A stretch of 64,000 bases of DNA from Agromyces sp. Marseille-P2726 (GTDB lineage Bacteria; Actinomycetota; Actinomycetes; Actinomycetales; Microbacteriaceae). Positions 26,839 through 35,303 of the stretch are shown here, one piece after another. Location: the NCBI RefSeq assembly GCF_902809835.1, contig NZ_CADDWM010000015.1, positions 868,001 to 932,000 on the forward strand, read 5' to 3'. The notes beneath the pieces were generated by a model. It did not search any database. It saw only the letters and a program-made list of their open reading frames with translations, and was not told where the DNA came from. Within the stretch, counting starts at the first letter, position 1, and each line of letters begins with the position of its first letter. The translations under genes were made by a program, and so were the position numbers.

Positions 26839-27564
26839 TCAGTCCGCGAGCGCTCCCTCGGCGGTGCGCACCTCATGCTCGAATGCGCGCACGACGTGCC
26901 GAAGGGCCCGTTCGGCATCGAGCCCCCGGGAGCGAGCGGATGCCACGAGCGCGAACAGCGTGCGGCCGAGCTCGTCCTCCGTCGCCGGCGTGCTCGTGGC
27001 CGCGGCATCCGTCGCAGTGTCGCCGAGGAGGACCTCGGCCGTGACCCCCGCCTTCTCGGCCTTGTCGAGCACCTTGCGCGCGAGCGCGAGCGCGGGCATG
27101 CCGCGCGGCACGCCGTCGAGCACGCTCGTCCGGTGCGGCTTCTCGTCGGCCTTCAGGTCCTCCCAGAAGGCGACGACGTCGGCGGCAGTCTCTGCCGACC
27201 GGTCTCCGCCGAAGACGTGAGGATGCCGCGACACCATCTTCGCGGTCATGTGCGCCGCGACATCCTGGATGTCGAAGTCCTCGCCGGGGGTGTGCGCCGC
27301 GATGTCGGCGTGGAACAGCACCTGGTAGAGCACGTCGCCGAGCTCCTCGATCATCTCCTGTCGCGTGCCCGCCTCGATCGCATCGATGAGCTCCCAGCAC
27401 TCCTCGACGAGGTACTGCACGAGGCTCTCGTGGGTCTGGTCGGCATCCCAGGGGCAGCCGCCGGGCGCGCGCAGTAGCGCGACGGTCTCGATCAGCTCCT
27501 CGAGGGCGGTCGGCTGATCGGCCTCGGATCGGCGGCTGCGGCTGACTCGGTGCGCCTCGGTCAT
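26839..27564 (-). CDS. mazG: MazG family nucleoside triphosphate pyrophosphohydrolase
   Basis: 241 residues. The all-helical NTP-PPase fold is recognised from GGCPWDADQTHESLVQYL, the metal-binding EECWELIDAIEAG (ExxE) and EELGDVLYQVLFHAD (ExxD). It hydrolyses non-canonical or excess NTPs to NMP and pyrophosphate, cleaning nucleotide pools. About 200 residues contain one MazG domain plus a degenerate C-terminal half. The ATG lies 6 nt after TAGGCT, suggesting leaderless mRNA. It belongs to the mfd-mazG-eno block, here interrupted by nhaA on the other strand. Confidence 0.93.
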   Translation of the reverse strand: MTEAHRVSRSRRSEADQPTALEELIETVALLRAPGGCPWDADQTHESLVQYLVEECWELIDAIEAGTRQEMIEELGDVLYQVLFHADIAAHTPGEDFDIQDVAAHMTAKMVSRHPHVFGGDRSAETAADVVAFWEDLKADEKPHRTSVLDGVPRGMPALALARKVLDKAEKAGVTAEVLLGDTATDAAATSTPATEDELGRTLFALVASARSRGLDAERALRHVVRAFEHEVRTAEGALAD

Positions 27565-27570
27565 CCCGTC

Positions 27571-27576
27571 AGCCTA
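27571..27576 (-). promoter_or_regulatory. -10 hexamer TAGGCT of mazG
   Basis: Minus-strand TAGGCT ends 6 nt before the ATG at 27564. No Shine-Dalgarno is present; a leaderless transcript is predicted. Confidence 0.5.
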
Positions 27577-27638
27577 CGTCGGCAGCGGCGTGCTGAACCC
27601 GGGATGACCGAACGGATGTCGCGGACCCGCGCCGCCGA

Positions 27639-27644
27639 TAGGAT
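27639..27644 (+). promoter_or_regulatory. -10-like hexamer TAGGAT of nhaA
   Basis: TAGGAT lies about 97 nt before the nhaA ATG, in front of the structured leader. With +1 near 27650 the leader would begin close to the closing stem. Confidence 0.45.
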
Positions 27645-27645
27645 C

Positions 27646-27740
27646 GGACGCGGAGTGCCGGGAAGTCTGGTCGGCCGACGCGTCAGCGTCGTCGCCGTCT
27701 CGCGCGGGTTCGCCCGCCGTCCCGACCCCGAAGGGATGTC
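27646..27740 (+). promoter_or_regulatory. Structured 5' leader of nhaA, candidate cis-regulatory RNA
   Basis: The 95 nt fold by hand into a closed multi-branch structure: P1 GGACG (27646-27650) with CGTCC (27718-27722); P2 GCCG (27657-27660) with CGGC (27672-27675); P3 GACGC/GCGTC with loop GTCA (27677-27690); P4 GCGGG-TTCG-CCCGC (27704-27717). A last hairpin, GACCCC (27724-27729) with GGG-AT-GTC (27733-27740), covers the AAGGG ribosome binding site directly before the ATG at 27741. The loop of P2 holds GGAAGTCTGGT. It does not match a riboswitch class I can name with confidence. Confidence 0.55.
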
Positions 27741-28946
27741 ATGAACGTCCTCCGCTCGGAGCGCCTGGCCGCCGCCCTGCTCCTCTCCGCCGCCGTGATC
27801 GGCATCCTGCTCGCGAATCTGCCGATCGGGGCGGCGCTCATCGACGCGAAGCAGGCGCACCCGATTCCGCTCGGTCCGATCGACCTGTCGGTCGGCCACA
27901 TGGTCAGCGACGGGCTGCTCGCGATCTTCTTCTTCATCGTCGCGGTGGAGTTGCGCCGCGAGCTCGTCATCGGCGAGCTCAACAGCTTCTCGAAGGCCGT
28001 CGTGCCAGCGATCGCGGCGCTCGGCGGCGTGGCGGTGCCCGCGCTCGTGTTCCTCGCGTTCGCCGGTGGTGGGCCCACCGCGAACGGGTGGCCCGTGCCG
28101 ACCGCGACCGACATCGCCTTCGCGCTCGGGGTGCTGGCGATGTTCGGGCGGTTCATCCCGACTCGTGTACGGGTGTTCCTGCTCGCGCTCGCGGTGCTCG
28201 ACGATCTGGTCGGGATCCTCGTCATCGCGTTCTTCTTCACCGCTTCCGTCGACCTGGCCTTCCTCGGGTTCGCCGCGATCGCGGTCACCGCGTTCGGCCT
28301 CACGAGTCGGCTGCTGCGGCCGCGATCGCCGTACGTCCTCGGCCGGCGACGACAGTGGCCCGTCATCGTCGTCCTGTGCGCGCTGGCGATCGCGGCGTGG
28401 GTCTTCGTGCTGCTCTCGGGCGTGCATGCGACCATCGCGGGCGTGATGCTCGGCCTGGTCATGTCGCGTCGGCCCGCCGGGCGCGCCGTGCACCTGCTCG
28501 AACCGTGGTCGAACGGCGTCATCCTGCCCCTGTTCGCCTTCTCCTCCGCGCTCGTGGTCGTGCCGCAGGTGCAGCCCAGCGAGCTCGATCCCGCGTTCTG
28601 GGGCATCCTCGTCGGGCTGCCGCTCGGCAAGCTCGTCGGCATCACCGTCGTGGGCGGCATCGCGACCATGCTCTTCTCCCGGCGCAAGGGCATCACGCCG
28701 TTGACGTGGGGCGACCTCGCAACGGTCGGCGCGCTGGGGGGCATCGGCTTCACCGTGGCGCTGCTGATGAACGAGCTGGCGTTCGAGGAGTTGCCCGCCG
28801 TGATCGACCAGGGGACGGTCGCGGTGCTGCTCGGATCGGGCACGTCGATCGTGCTCTCGGCGATCGTGGTGTCGATCCGGTCGCGGCAGTACCGCCGCCG
28901 CGGCGCGGCCGAGGGCGTCGGCGGAGCGTTCGCGCATCCGCAGTGA
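27741..28946 (+). CDS. nhaA: Na+/H+ antiporter NhaA
   Basis: 401 residues, family length. Eleven to twelve membrane helices. Signature segments: GLLAIFFFIVAVELRREL, GWPVPTATDIAFALGVL, and the essential Asp pair in LAVLDDLVGILVIAFFFT (the ion-binding aspartates), then HATIAGVMLGL and FTVALLMNELAF. It exchanges Na+ (or Li+) for H+ in the membrane to control internal pH and sodium. The gene stands alone on the plus strand between mazG and mfd, with a long structured leader. The C-terminus converges on mfd. Confidence 0.97.
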   Translation: MNVLRSERLAAALLLSAAVIGILLANLPIGAALIDAKQAHPIPLGPIDLSVGHMVSDGLLAIFFFIVAVELRRELVIGELNSFSKAVVPAIAALGGVAVPALVFLAFAGGGPTANGWPVPTATDIAFALGVLAMFGRFIPTRVRVFLLALAVLDDLVGILVIAFFFTASVDLAFLGFAAIAVTAFGLTSRLLRPRSPYVLGRRRQWPVIVVLCALAIAAWVFVLLSGVHATIAGVMLGLVMSRRPAGRAVHLLEPWSNGVILPLFAFSSALVVVPQVQPSELDPAFWGILVGLPLGKLVGITVVGGIATMLFSRRKGITPLTWGDLATVGALGGIGFTVALLMNELAFEELPAVIDQGTVAVLLGSGTSIVLSAIVVSIRSRQYRRRGAAEGVGGAFAHPQ

Positions 28947-28977
28947 GCGCGGTCTTCGCTGGTGTCGCGTCCGGGCG

Positions 28978-31900
28978 TCAGCCGGCCGCCGGTGATGCCG
29001 CCGCGGCATCCGCCGGCGTCACCTCGGGCACGGGGAAGATCGCCGTGACGAGCTTCGTGACCCACTCGATGAGTTCGGCGTCGTCGGGCAGCTCGCCGCC
29101 CGCGGTCGGGAACGGCACGAGGATCACGTCGTTCTGAGCGAAGAGCTTCGCGCCCGGGTAGAGGCGCTCGAGCCGCACGCGACGCGAGTCGGGGATCTTC
29201 GCGGGCGCGATGCGCAGCTTCGAACCGGTCGCGATGACGTCGGACAGACCCGCGAGCTGCGCCTGGCGACGCAGGCGCGAGATGGCCACGAGGTTGACGA
29301 CGGCCGCCGGCGGCTCGCCGTAGCGATCGACGAGCTCGTCGAGCACCTCGTCGATCTGCCCGTCTTTCGCGGCCGGGCCGCTCGCGGCCGAGAGCTTCTG
29401 GTAGGCCTCGAGGCGCAGGCGCTCGGAGTCGACGTACTCCTCGGGGATGTGCGCGTCGACGGGCAGCTCGAGTCGCAGCTCGGTCTGCCCCTCGGCGACG
29501 TCGCCGCGGAACGCCGACACGGCCTCGCCGATCATGCGCAGGTACAGGTCGAAGCCGACGCCGGCGATGTGGCCGGCCTGCTCGGCGCCGAGCAGGTTGC
29601 CGGCGCCGCGGATCTCGAGGTCTTTCAGCGCGACCTGCATGCCGCTGCCGAGCTCGTTGTTGGCGGCGATGGTCGACAGGCGGTCGTGCGCGGTCTCGGA
29701 AAGCGGCTTCGCCGGGTCGTACAGGAAGTACGCGTAGGCGCGCTCGCGCCCGCGGCCGACGCGACCGCGAAGCTGGTGGAGCTGCGAGAGCCCGTACTTG
29801 TCGGCGCGGTCGATGATGATGGTGTTCGCGTTCGAGATGTCGAGGCCGGTCTCGATGATCGTCGTCGAGACGAGCACGTCGAACTTGCGTTCCCAGAAGT
29901 CGACGACGATCTGCTCGAGCACGTGCTCGTTGAGCTGGCCGTGCGCGACGGCGATGCGCGCCTCGGGCACGAGCTCGGCCAGCTGCGCCGCGACCCGGTT
30001 GATCGACGAGACGCGGTTGTGCACGAAGAACACCTGTCCCTCGCGGAGCATCTCGCGACGGATGGCCGCGGCGACCTGCTGCTCGGAGTACGGGCCCACG
30101 AACGTGAGGATCGGGTGCCGGTCTTCGGGCGGGGTCGCGAGCGTCGACATCTCGCGGATGCCGGTGACGGCCATCTCGAGGGTGCGTGGGATCGGCGTGG
30201 CGCTCATCGCGAGGATGTCGACGTTGGTCTTGAGCTTCTTGAGCTGGTCCTTGTGCTCGACGCCGAACCGCTGCTCCTCATCGATGATCAGCAGCCCGAG
30301 GTCTTTGAACCCCACCTTCTCGGTGAGGATGCGGTGGGTGCCGATGACCATGTCGACGGTGCCGTCGGCGAGCCCGGCGACCGTCTCGCGCACCTCCTTG
30401 TCGGTCTGGAAGCGGCTGAGGGCACGCACGTGCACCGGGAATCCGGCGAACCGCTCGCTGAACGTCTCGAAGTGCTGGCGCACGAGCAGCGTCGTGGGCA
30501 CGAGCATGGCGACCTGCTTCCCGTCTTGGATGGCCTTGAACGCGGCGCGCACCGCGACCTCGGTCTTGCCGAAGCCCACATCGCCGGCCAGCAGGCGGTC
30601 CATCGGAATCGGCCGCTGCATGTCGGCCTTCACCTCGTCGATCGTCTGGAGTTGGTCGGGCGTCTCGGTGAAGGGGAACGCCTCCTCGAGCTCGTGCTGC
30701 CACGGCGTGTCGGGTGGGAACGCGTGGCCCTTGGCCGCCATGCGTGCCGAGTACAGCTTCACGAGTTCGACGGCGATCTCGCGCACGGCCTTGCGCGCGC
30801 GGCCCTTCGCCTGCGCCCAGTCGCTGCCGCCCATCTTCGAGAGGGCGGGAGCCTCGCCGCCGACGTAGCGCGAGAGCAGGTCGAGCTGGTCTGTGGGTAC
30901 GTAGAGGCGATCGCCCGGCTGCCCGCGCTTGGACGGCGCGTACTCGAGCACGAGGTATTCGCGCACGGCGGTGGGCTGCTGCTGGATGCCGGCGGTACGG
31001 CTCGGTCCGGTCGGACGGCTGCCGGTCGCGACCTCGCGCTGCACCATCTCGACGAACCGGCCGATGCCGTGCGTCTGGTGCACGACGTGGTCGCCCGCCT
31101 TGAGCTGCAGCGGGTCGACGACGTTGCGGCGCCGCGTCGCGAGCTTCGTGTTCCTGCGGGCGTCGTAGCCGACGGCTCGACCGTAGAACTCGGCCTCGGC
31201 GATGAGCCCCAGCTTCACCTCGGGGACCTCGAATCCGCGTGCGGCGTCGGCCTGCACCAGGTACGCCACGCCGGGCTCGAGCTCGGCGGGCACCTCGTCG
31301 ACGATGCGGGCGGCGAGCCCCGCGTCGGCAAGGACATCGCGGGCGCGCTCGACCAGGCCGTGTCCGGCGGATGCCACGACGAGGCTCCATCCGTCGCGCA
31401 GGCGTTCCGCGACGGGATCGACGGCGCCGGCGACGTTGCCCGCGAAGGCCGGCATCGCGTTCGCGGCGACGCGGACGTACTCGGATGCCGCATCGGCCGC
31501 GGCCCCGGCCCCCGCCGCGGGAGACGATGCGGCGACGACCGCCGCAGCATCCCCGATGTCGAAGGTCGAGAACGTCCACCACACACGGCGCGGCGACGGC
31601 GTCATCTGCAACGCCGCCTCACGGAACTGCCGGAGCGTCAGGAAGTCGCCGGCCGCCAGACCGGTGCCGAGCCACGACGACGCATCGATCGGCGCCTGGG
31701 CTCCGGCGGTCGCGGCGCTCCACGCCGCGTCGAGGAACTCGCGATTCGTCTCGGCGAGGCTCACGGCACGGCCGGTCACACGCTCGGGTTGCAGCACGGC
31801 GACTGCCGCGCCCTCGGGAAGGTAGTGCGTCAACGGGACGAGGCGGTCGAGCAGGGCGGGTGCCAAGGACTCCATTCCCTCGACGGGGATTCCTTCGGCG

Positions 31901-32697
31901 ACCTTCTCGAGCAGGCCCGCGAGGTTCGGGAACTCGTGCAGCATCTCGCGCGCCCGCTGGCGTACCGCGGGCGTGAGAAGCAGTTCGCGGCTCGGCGCGA
32001 GGTGCACGCGGTCGACCGGATCGGGGAGCGAGCGCTGGTCGGCGACCGAGAATGCACGCAGCTCCTCGACCTCGTCGCCGAAGAACTCGACGCGAACCGG
32101 GTGGTCGGCGGTGGGCGGGAACACATCGAGGATGCCGCCTCGCACGGCGAACTCGCCGCGGCGGGCGACCATGTCGACCCGCGAGTAGGCGAGGTCGACG
32201 AGCCGTTTCGCCAGGTCGGCCAGGTCGTATCCCCGGCCACCGGCGACGAGCTCGATGGGCGCGAGGTCGGCCAGGTTGTCGGCGAGGGGCTGCAGCGCCG
32301 CTCGCACGGATGCCACGACGACGAGCGGATGCCGCGAGCCCTCGGCCTGCCAGTCGCGCATGCGTCGCAAGGCATGCAGCCGTCGTCCCACCGTCTCGGC
32401 CGAGGGGCTCAGCCGCTCGTGTGGCAGGGTCTCCCACGCGGGGAACTCGAGGATCTCTGCACCGTCGAGGTACGGGGCCAGCGACGATCGAACCGACTCG
32501 CCCTCACGGCTGGTCGCGGTGATGACGAGCAGCGCGGCCGGCAGCCCGGCCTCGACACGACGCTGCAGGAGACCGGCGAGCAGGGGCGCGTCGATGCCCG
32601 GCGTCGCCGAGAAATCGGCGTTCCGAAGGGCCTCGGCGAGCGCCTCGTCGATCGTGGAGGCGCGCGAAAGCGCCGTGTTCAAGCCCTGCAGGATCAC
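28978..32697 (-). CDS. mfd: Transcription-repair coupling factor Mfd
   Basis: 1239 residues from GTG 32697. The order of domains is complete: N-terminal UvrB-like region (about 1-330), RNA polymerase-interacting CarD-like domain (KAGDHVVHQTHGIGRFVEM, about 505), RecG-like helicase with Walker A LLAGDVGFGKTEVAVRAAF, the DEAD-box variant IDEEQRFGVEHKDQL, AMSATPIPRTLEMA and the TRG motif region, then the D7 C-terminal domain. Mfd pushes stalled RNA polymerase off lesions and recruits UvrA. The GTG follows TAGACT by 6 nt (leaderless). The gene starts the classical mfd-mazG block and is divergent from RNase HI. Confidence 0.97.
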   Translation of the reverse strand: MILQGLNTALSRASTIDEALAEALRNADFSATPGIDAPLLAGLLQRRVEAGLPAALLVITATSREGESVRSSLAPYLDGAEILEFPAWETLPHERLSPSAETVGRRLHALRRMRDWQAEGSRHPLVVVASVRAALQPLADNLADLAPIELVAGGRGYDLADLAKRLVDLAYSRVDMVARRGEFAVRGGILDVFPPTADHPVRVEFFGDEVEELRAFSVADQRSLPDPVDRVHLAPSRELLLTPAVRQRAREMLHEFPNLAGLLEKVAEGIPVEGMESLAPALLDRLVPLTHYLPEGAAVAVLQPERVTGRAVSLAETNREFLDAAWSAATAGAQAPIDASSWLGTGLAAGDFLTLRQFREAALQMTPSPRRVWWTFSTFDIGDAAAVVAASSPAAGAGAAADAASEYVRVAANAMPAFAGNVAGAVDPVAERLRDGWSLVVASAGHGLVERARDVLADAGLAARIVDEVPAELEPGVAYLVQADAARGFEVPEVKLGLIAEAEFYGRAVGYDARRNTKLATRRRNVVDPLQLKAGDHVVHQTHGIGRFVEMVQREVATGSRPTGPSRTAGIQQQPTAVREYLVLEYAPSKRGQPGDRLYVPTDQLDLLSRYVGGEAPALSKMGGSDWAQAKGRARKAVREIAVELVKLYSARMAAKGHAFPPDTPWQHELEEAFPFTETPDQLQTIDEVKADMQRPIPMDRLLAGDVGFGKTEVAVRAAFKAIQDGKQVAMLVPTTLLVRQHFETFSERFAGFPVHVRALSRFQTDKEVRETVAGLADGTVDMVIGTHRILTEKVGFKDLGLLIIDEEQRFGVEHKDQLKKLKTNVDILAMSATPIPRTLEMAVTGIREMSTLATPPEDRHPILTFVGPYSEQQVAAAIRREMLREGQVFFVHNRVSSINRVAAQLAELVPEARIAVAHGQLNEHVLEQIVVDFWERKFDVLVSTTIIETGLDISNANTIIIDRADKYGLSQLHQLRGRVGRGRERAYAYFLYDPAKPLSETAHDRLSTIAANNELGSGMQVALKDLEIRGAGNLLGAEQAGHIAGVGFDLYLRMIGEAVSAFRGDVAEGQTELRLELPVDAHIPEEYVDSERLRLEAYQKLSAASGPAAKDGQIDEVLDELVDRYGEPPAAVVNLVAISRLRRQAQLAGLSDVIATGSKLRIAPAKIPDSRRVRLERLYPGAKLFAQNDVILVPFPTAGGELPDDAELIEWVTKLVTAIFPVPEVTPADAAAASPAAG

Positions 32698-32703
32698 CGT
32701 CCG

Positions 32704-32709
32704 AGTCTA
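32704..32709 (-). promoter_or_regulatory. -10 hexamer TAGACT of mfd
   Basis: TAGACT on the minus strand ends 6 nt before the GTG at 32697; the spacing fits a leaderless mRNA. Confidence 0.5.
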
Positions 32710-32783
32710 CGCGCGCCCTCCGACGTGGACGCCGCCGTGCGCTCCCCGCGAACGGCGATCGACACCGTGACGCTCGGTCCCGC

Positions 32784-32789
32784 TAGCAT
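32784..32789 (+). promoter_or_regulatory. -10 hexamer TAGCAT of the RNase HI gene
   Basis: TAGCAT lies 25 nt before the ATG at 32815, giving a short leader that retains the GGAAGGA ribosome binding site. Confidence 0.45.
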
Positions 32790-32814
32790 GAGCGCCGGAC
32801 GGAAGGACTCCCGC

Positions 32815-33522
32815 ATGATCATCGCCGCAGCCGACGGTTCCGCGCTCGGCAACCCCGGCCCCGCCGGATGGGCGTGGTATGTCGACGACACCTGCTGGGC
32901 GGCCGGCGGATGGGTCCGAGGCACCAACAACCAGGGCGAGCTCACCGCCGTGCTCGAGCTCTTCCAGGCCACAGCGCACCTCGACGACGAGCTGCTGGTG
33001 CAGTGCGACAGCCAGTACGTGATCAACGCACTCACGAAGTGGATGCCGACCTGGAAGCGCAAGGGATGGCGCAAGGCCGACGGATCCCCCGTGCTGAACC
33101 TCGACCTCATGCAGGCACTCGACGAGGCGCTGCGTGGCCGCCGGTACCGGTTCGAGTGGGTGCGCGGGCATGCGGGCCATCCGATGAACGAGGCGGCCGA
33201 CGAGCGGGCCCGGGCGGTCGCGGTCGCGTACCAGAAGGGCCTCGACATTCCGACCGGGCCCGGCTGGACCGGCGCCTGCGAACCCGCCGTCGACGTGCTG
33301 GTGTCGCCGGCTCCCGGCGACGCGGCCGATGAGGCATCGCTCGACGATCGCGAGCTCCACGCCGGAGAGGTGGCGGATGCCGCGCTGTTCGACTTCGAGG
33401 ACCCGGCCGCCGACTGGCTGACGCTCTCGCTGGAGCTCACCGCCGAGGAGCACACCCGCCTGGTCGAGCGCGCCCGAGCAGCAGGACAGTCGCCCGAGGA
33501 GTTCCTCCGCGGCCTGATTTGA
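32815..33522 (+). CDS. rnhA: Ribonuclease HI with C-terminal extension
   Basis: 235 residues. GGAAGGA lies 7 nt before the ATG. The RNase H core (about 1-145) has the four acidic catalytic residues: D8 in AADGSALGNPGP, E42 in NNQGELTAV, D65 in VQCDSQYVI, and D131 in NEAADERARA. The enzyme removes RNA from RNA-DNA hybrids. About 90 further residues are an acidic linker and a helical tail (LTAEEHTRLVERARAAGQSPEEFLRG) with the look of a ribbon-helix-helix/CopG-type segment, not usual in RNase HI. The gene is divergent from mfd and is followed by hairpins. Confidence 0.92.
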   Translation: MIIAAADGSALGNPGPAGWAWYVDDTCWAAGGWVRGTNNQGELTAVLELFQATAHLDDELLVQCDSQYVINALTKWMPTWKRKGWRKADGSPVLNLDLMQALDEALRGRRYRFEWVRGHAGHPMNEAADERARAVAVAYQKGLDIPTGPGWTGACEPAVDVLVSPAPGDAADEASLDDRELHAGEVADAALFDFEDPAADWLTLSLELTAEEHTRLVERARAAGQSPEEFLRGLI

Positions 33523-33530
33523 GTTGACTT

Positions 33531-33555
33531 GCGCGCCGGTCCCCGCCCGGCGCGC
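33531..33555 (+). terminator. Hairpin after the RNase HI gene
   Basis: Perfect 9-bp arms GCGCGCCGG and CCGGCGCGC with a 7-nt loop, 8 nt after the stop. No T-tract, as usual for this GC content. Confidence 0.6.
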
Positions 33556-33584
33556 CGCAGTCGGCTCGACGAGTCCACACGTCC

Positions 33585-33602
33585 GGCGGCGTCCACGCCG
33601 CC
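33585..33602. terminator. Second hairpin in the rnhA-pth convergence
   Basis: Arms GGCGGCG and CGCCGCC with a TCCA loop between the convergent genes; it can act on either strand. Confidence 0.5.
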
Positions 33603-33635
33603 GCCTCCGAGAGCGTCCTGCGTTGCCGAGAAGTG

Positions 33636-33654
33636 CGCCGGTCCCCGTCCGGCG
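33636..33654 (-). terminator. Hairpin after pth
   Basis: Arms CGCCGG and CCGGCG with loop TCCCCGT, directly after the pth stop on the minus strand; its sequence repeats the core of the hairpin at 33531. Confidence 0.5.
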
Positions 33655-33656
33655 GG

Positions 33657-34286
33657 TCACGCCGGCGAGTGGAACCGCTGCTGCGCCGCCACGAGTCCGT
33701 GCGAGACGATCGCCTCCACGGCGTCCGCGGCATCCGACACCAGGTTGGGCAGTGCCTGCTTCTCGGCTCCGCTGAAGTCCTTCAGCACGAAGTCGGCGGA
33801 GTCCTGTCGTCCGGGCGGGCGGCCGATGCCCACCCGCACGCGCGTGAAGCCGCCACCGTCGAGCGCCTTGGACACGTCGCGCACGCCGTTGTGGCCGCCG
33901 TGGCCGCCGCCCTGCTTGAGGCGAACGGTGTCGAACGGGATGTCGAGCTCGTCGTGCAGGATGATCAGCCGGTCGACCGGCAGCGAGTAGTACTTGAGCA
34001 GCGCCGACACCGGGCCACCCGAGGTGTTCATGTACCCGTTCGGCTTGGCGATCACGAGCTTCGGACCACCCGGGCCGACGAATCCCTCGGCGACCCGCGA
34101 CGGCGTCTTGTGCGACTTGAAGGTGGCGCCGATGCGCGAGGCGAGCTCATCGGCGACCATCTGCCCGACGTTGTGCCGGTTGCCGGCGTACTGGGTGCCG
34201 GGATTACCGAGCCCGACCACGAGCCAGGTGTTGTCGGCCACGGCGGGTTCCTTTCGGCGTGCGCGCAGGCGATCGAGGAGACCCAT
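33657..34286 (-). CDS. pth: Peptidyl-tRNA hydrolase
   Basis: 209 residues with the ATG at 34286 (AGGAG 7 nt upstream). A GTG at 34241, which also has a good AAGGAA 6 nt upstream, would give the usual length of about 194, so the first 15 residues may not exist. The enzyme recycles peptidyl-tRNA released prematurely from ribosomes. Motifs: GLGNPGTQYAGNRHNVGQMV with the catalytic His, KPNGYMNTSGGPV, ILHDELDIPFDTVRLKQGGGHGGHNGVRD and RVRVGIGRP. It lies downstream of rplY with a 134-nt gap, the standard Ctc-Pth pairing. Confidence 0.96.
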   Translation of the reverse strand: MGLLDRLRARRKEPAVADNTWLVVGLGNPGTQYAGNRHNVGQMVADELASRIGATFKSHKTPSRVAEGFVGPGGPKLVIAKPNGYMNTSGGPVSALLKYYSLPVDRLIILHDELDIPFDTVRLKQGGGHGGHNGVRDVSKALDGGGFTRVRVGIGRPPGRQDSADFVLKDFSGAEKQALPNLVSDAADAVEAIVSHGLVAAQQRFHSPA

Positions 34287-34420
34287 GGTGCGACTCCTCT
34301 CTCGCCGGATGGGCGGACGCGATGCGACGACGGGATGGACGACGGTGGAGACGAGCGGGGCCCGCGGCCCGCAATCCGAGGGTACCCGGAGGCGGCGCCG
34401 CAGGCCCCGTGATCGCGTGG

Positions 34421-35068
34421 TTACTCGGTCGACTCGGCCGCGGCTTCCTCGCCCTCGGCGGCAGCTTCTGCGCCCTCGGCGGCCTCTTCGCCCTCAGCCG
34501 CCTCCTCGGGCTCCTCGCCCAGGTCGACCTTCTGGGGCACGTGCACGTTCACGACGAGCAGGTCCTCGTCGTCGAGCAGCGTCGCTCCGGCGGGGAGTTC
34601 GACGGCACCGGCGAGGATCTGCGTGCCCTCCTCGAGGCCCTCGACCGAGAGCACGACGCGCTCGGGGATGCTCGTGGCCTCGACCTCGAGCAGGAGGGTG
34701 TGCGCGTCGAGGTCGGCGATCGTGCCGGCGAACGGCTCGCCCTCGAGGTGCACGGGCACCTCGACCTGGACCTTCTCGCCGCGCTTCACGACGATGAGGT
34801 CGAGGTGCTCGATGATCTGGCGCACCGGGTCCTTCTGCACGTCCTTCACGAGGGCGAGCTGGCTCTTGCCGGCCACCTGCAGGTCGAGCACGGCGTTGGC
34901 CTTGCGGATGAGCAGGCTGACCTGGTGGCCCGGGAGGGTCAGGTGCTGCGGGTCGGTGCCGTGCCCGTAGAGCACGGCCGGGATCTTGCCGGCGGCGCGG
35001 ATCTTGCGTGCCGCGCCCTTGCCGAACGTGTCACGCTCGTCGGCGATGACCTTGTTGTCTTCGTCCAT
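34421..35068 (-). CDS. rplY: 50S ribosomal protein L25 / general stress protein Ctc
   Basis: 215 residues from the ATG at 35068 with AAGGAG 7 nt upstream. The N-terminal L25 domain (about 5-95) binds 5S rRNA; RDTFGKGAARKIRAAGKIPAVLYG is its signature. The C-terminal TL5-like beta domain (about 100-185) includes VEVPVHLEGEPFAGTIADLDAH. The last 35 residues are strongly acidic (repeats of EEAAEGEEAAEG). Long, Ctc-type form. It precedes pth in the usual order. A -10-like TAGACT at 35255-35260 would give a leader of roughly 180 nt. Confidence 0.95.
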   Translation of the reverse strand: MDEDNKVIADERDTFGKGAARKIRAAGKIPAVLYGHGTDPQHLTLPGHQVSLLIRKANAVLDLQVAGKSQLALVKDVQKDPVRQIIEHLDLIVVKRGEKVQVEVPVHLEGEPFAGTIADLDAHTLLLEVEATSIPERVVLSVEGLEEGTQILAGAVELPAGATLLDDEDLLVVNVHVPQKVDLGEEPEEAAEGEEAAEGAEAAAEGEEAAAESTE

Positions 35069-35254
35069 GGTGGTTCTCCTTGCGGGCTCACTGGGCCCAG
35101 ATCGTCTGTCTGTTGTTTCGACTCGAACGCGCGCACATCGGTGCGCCATACGTGAGGAAAAGCCGTGAAGCCTGCTTCCACCGCGTCGATCACGGATGTC
35201 GCGGCCCGAGCGAACTCGAAGCCGGCGGCATCCCTCGCCGAAGTCCAATGGACG

Positions 35255-35260
35255 AGTCTA
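35255..35260 (-). promoter_or_regulatory. -10-like hexamer TAGACT for rplY
   Basis: Minus-strand TAGACT lies in the 235-nt gap between gntK and rplY; the start codon is about 187 nt further on, so a long untranslated leader is implied. I see no recognised RNA motif in that leader. Confidence 0.35.
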
Positions 35261-35303
35261 CAACGCTTTCAGTTCGCGCGCGTTCCAGGAGGCGCGTGCC
35301 GGC

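Noticed and set aside
29449-33522. A 1357-codon open frame on the plus strand across the mfd gene
   Set aside because: The frame is antisense to mfd, which has complete conserved motifs; Arg/Gly/Val/Asp-rich composition and lack of motifs mark it as a high-GC shadow. Only its 3' end (32815-33522) is real, as RNase HI.
34241-34286. pth start at the upstream ATG versus the GTG at 34241
   Set aside because: Both have good ribosome binding sites. I kept the ATG in the coordinates, but did not treat the extra 15 residues as established.
35069-35303. A small open frame or 5S-like regulatory RNA in the rplY leader
   Set aside because: No coding signature and no recognisable 5S-like fold could be supported by hand.
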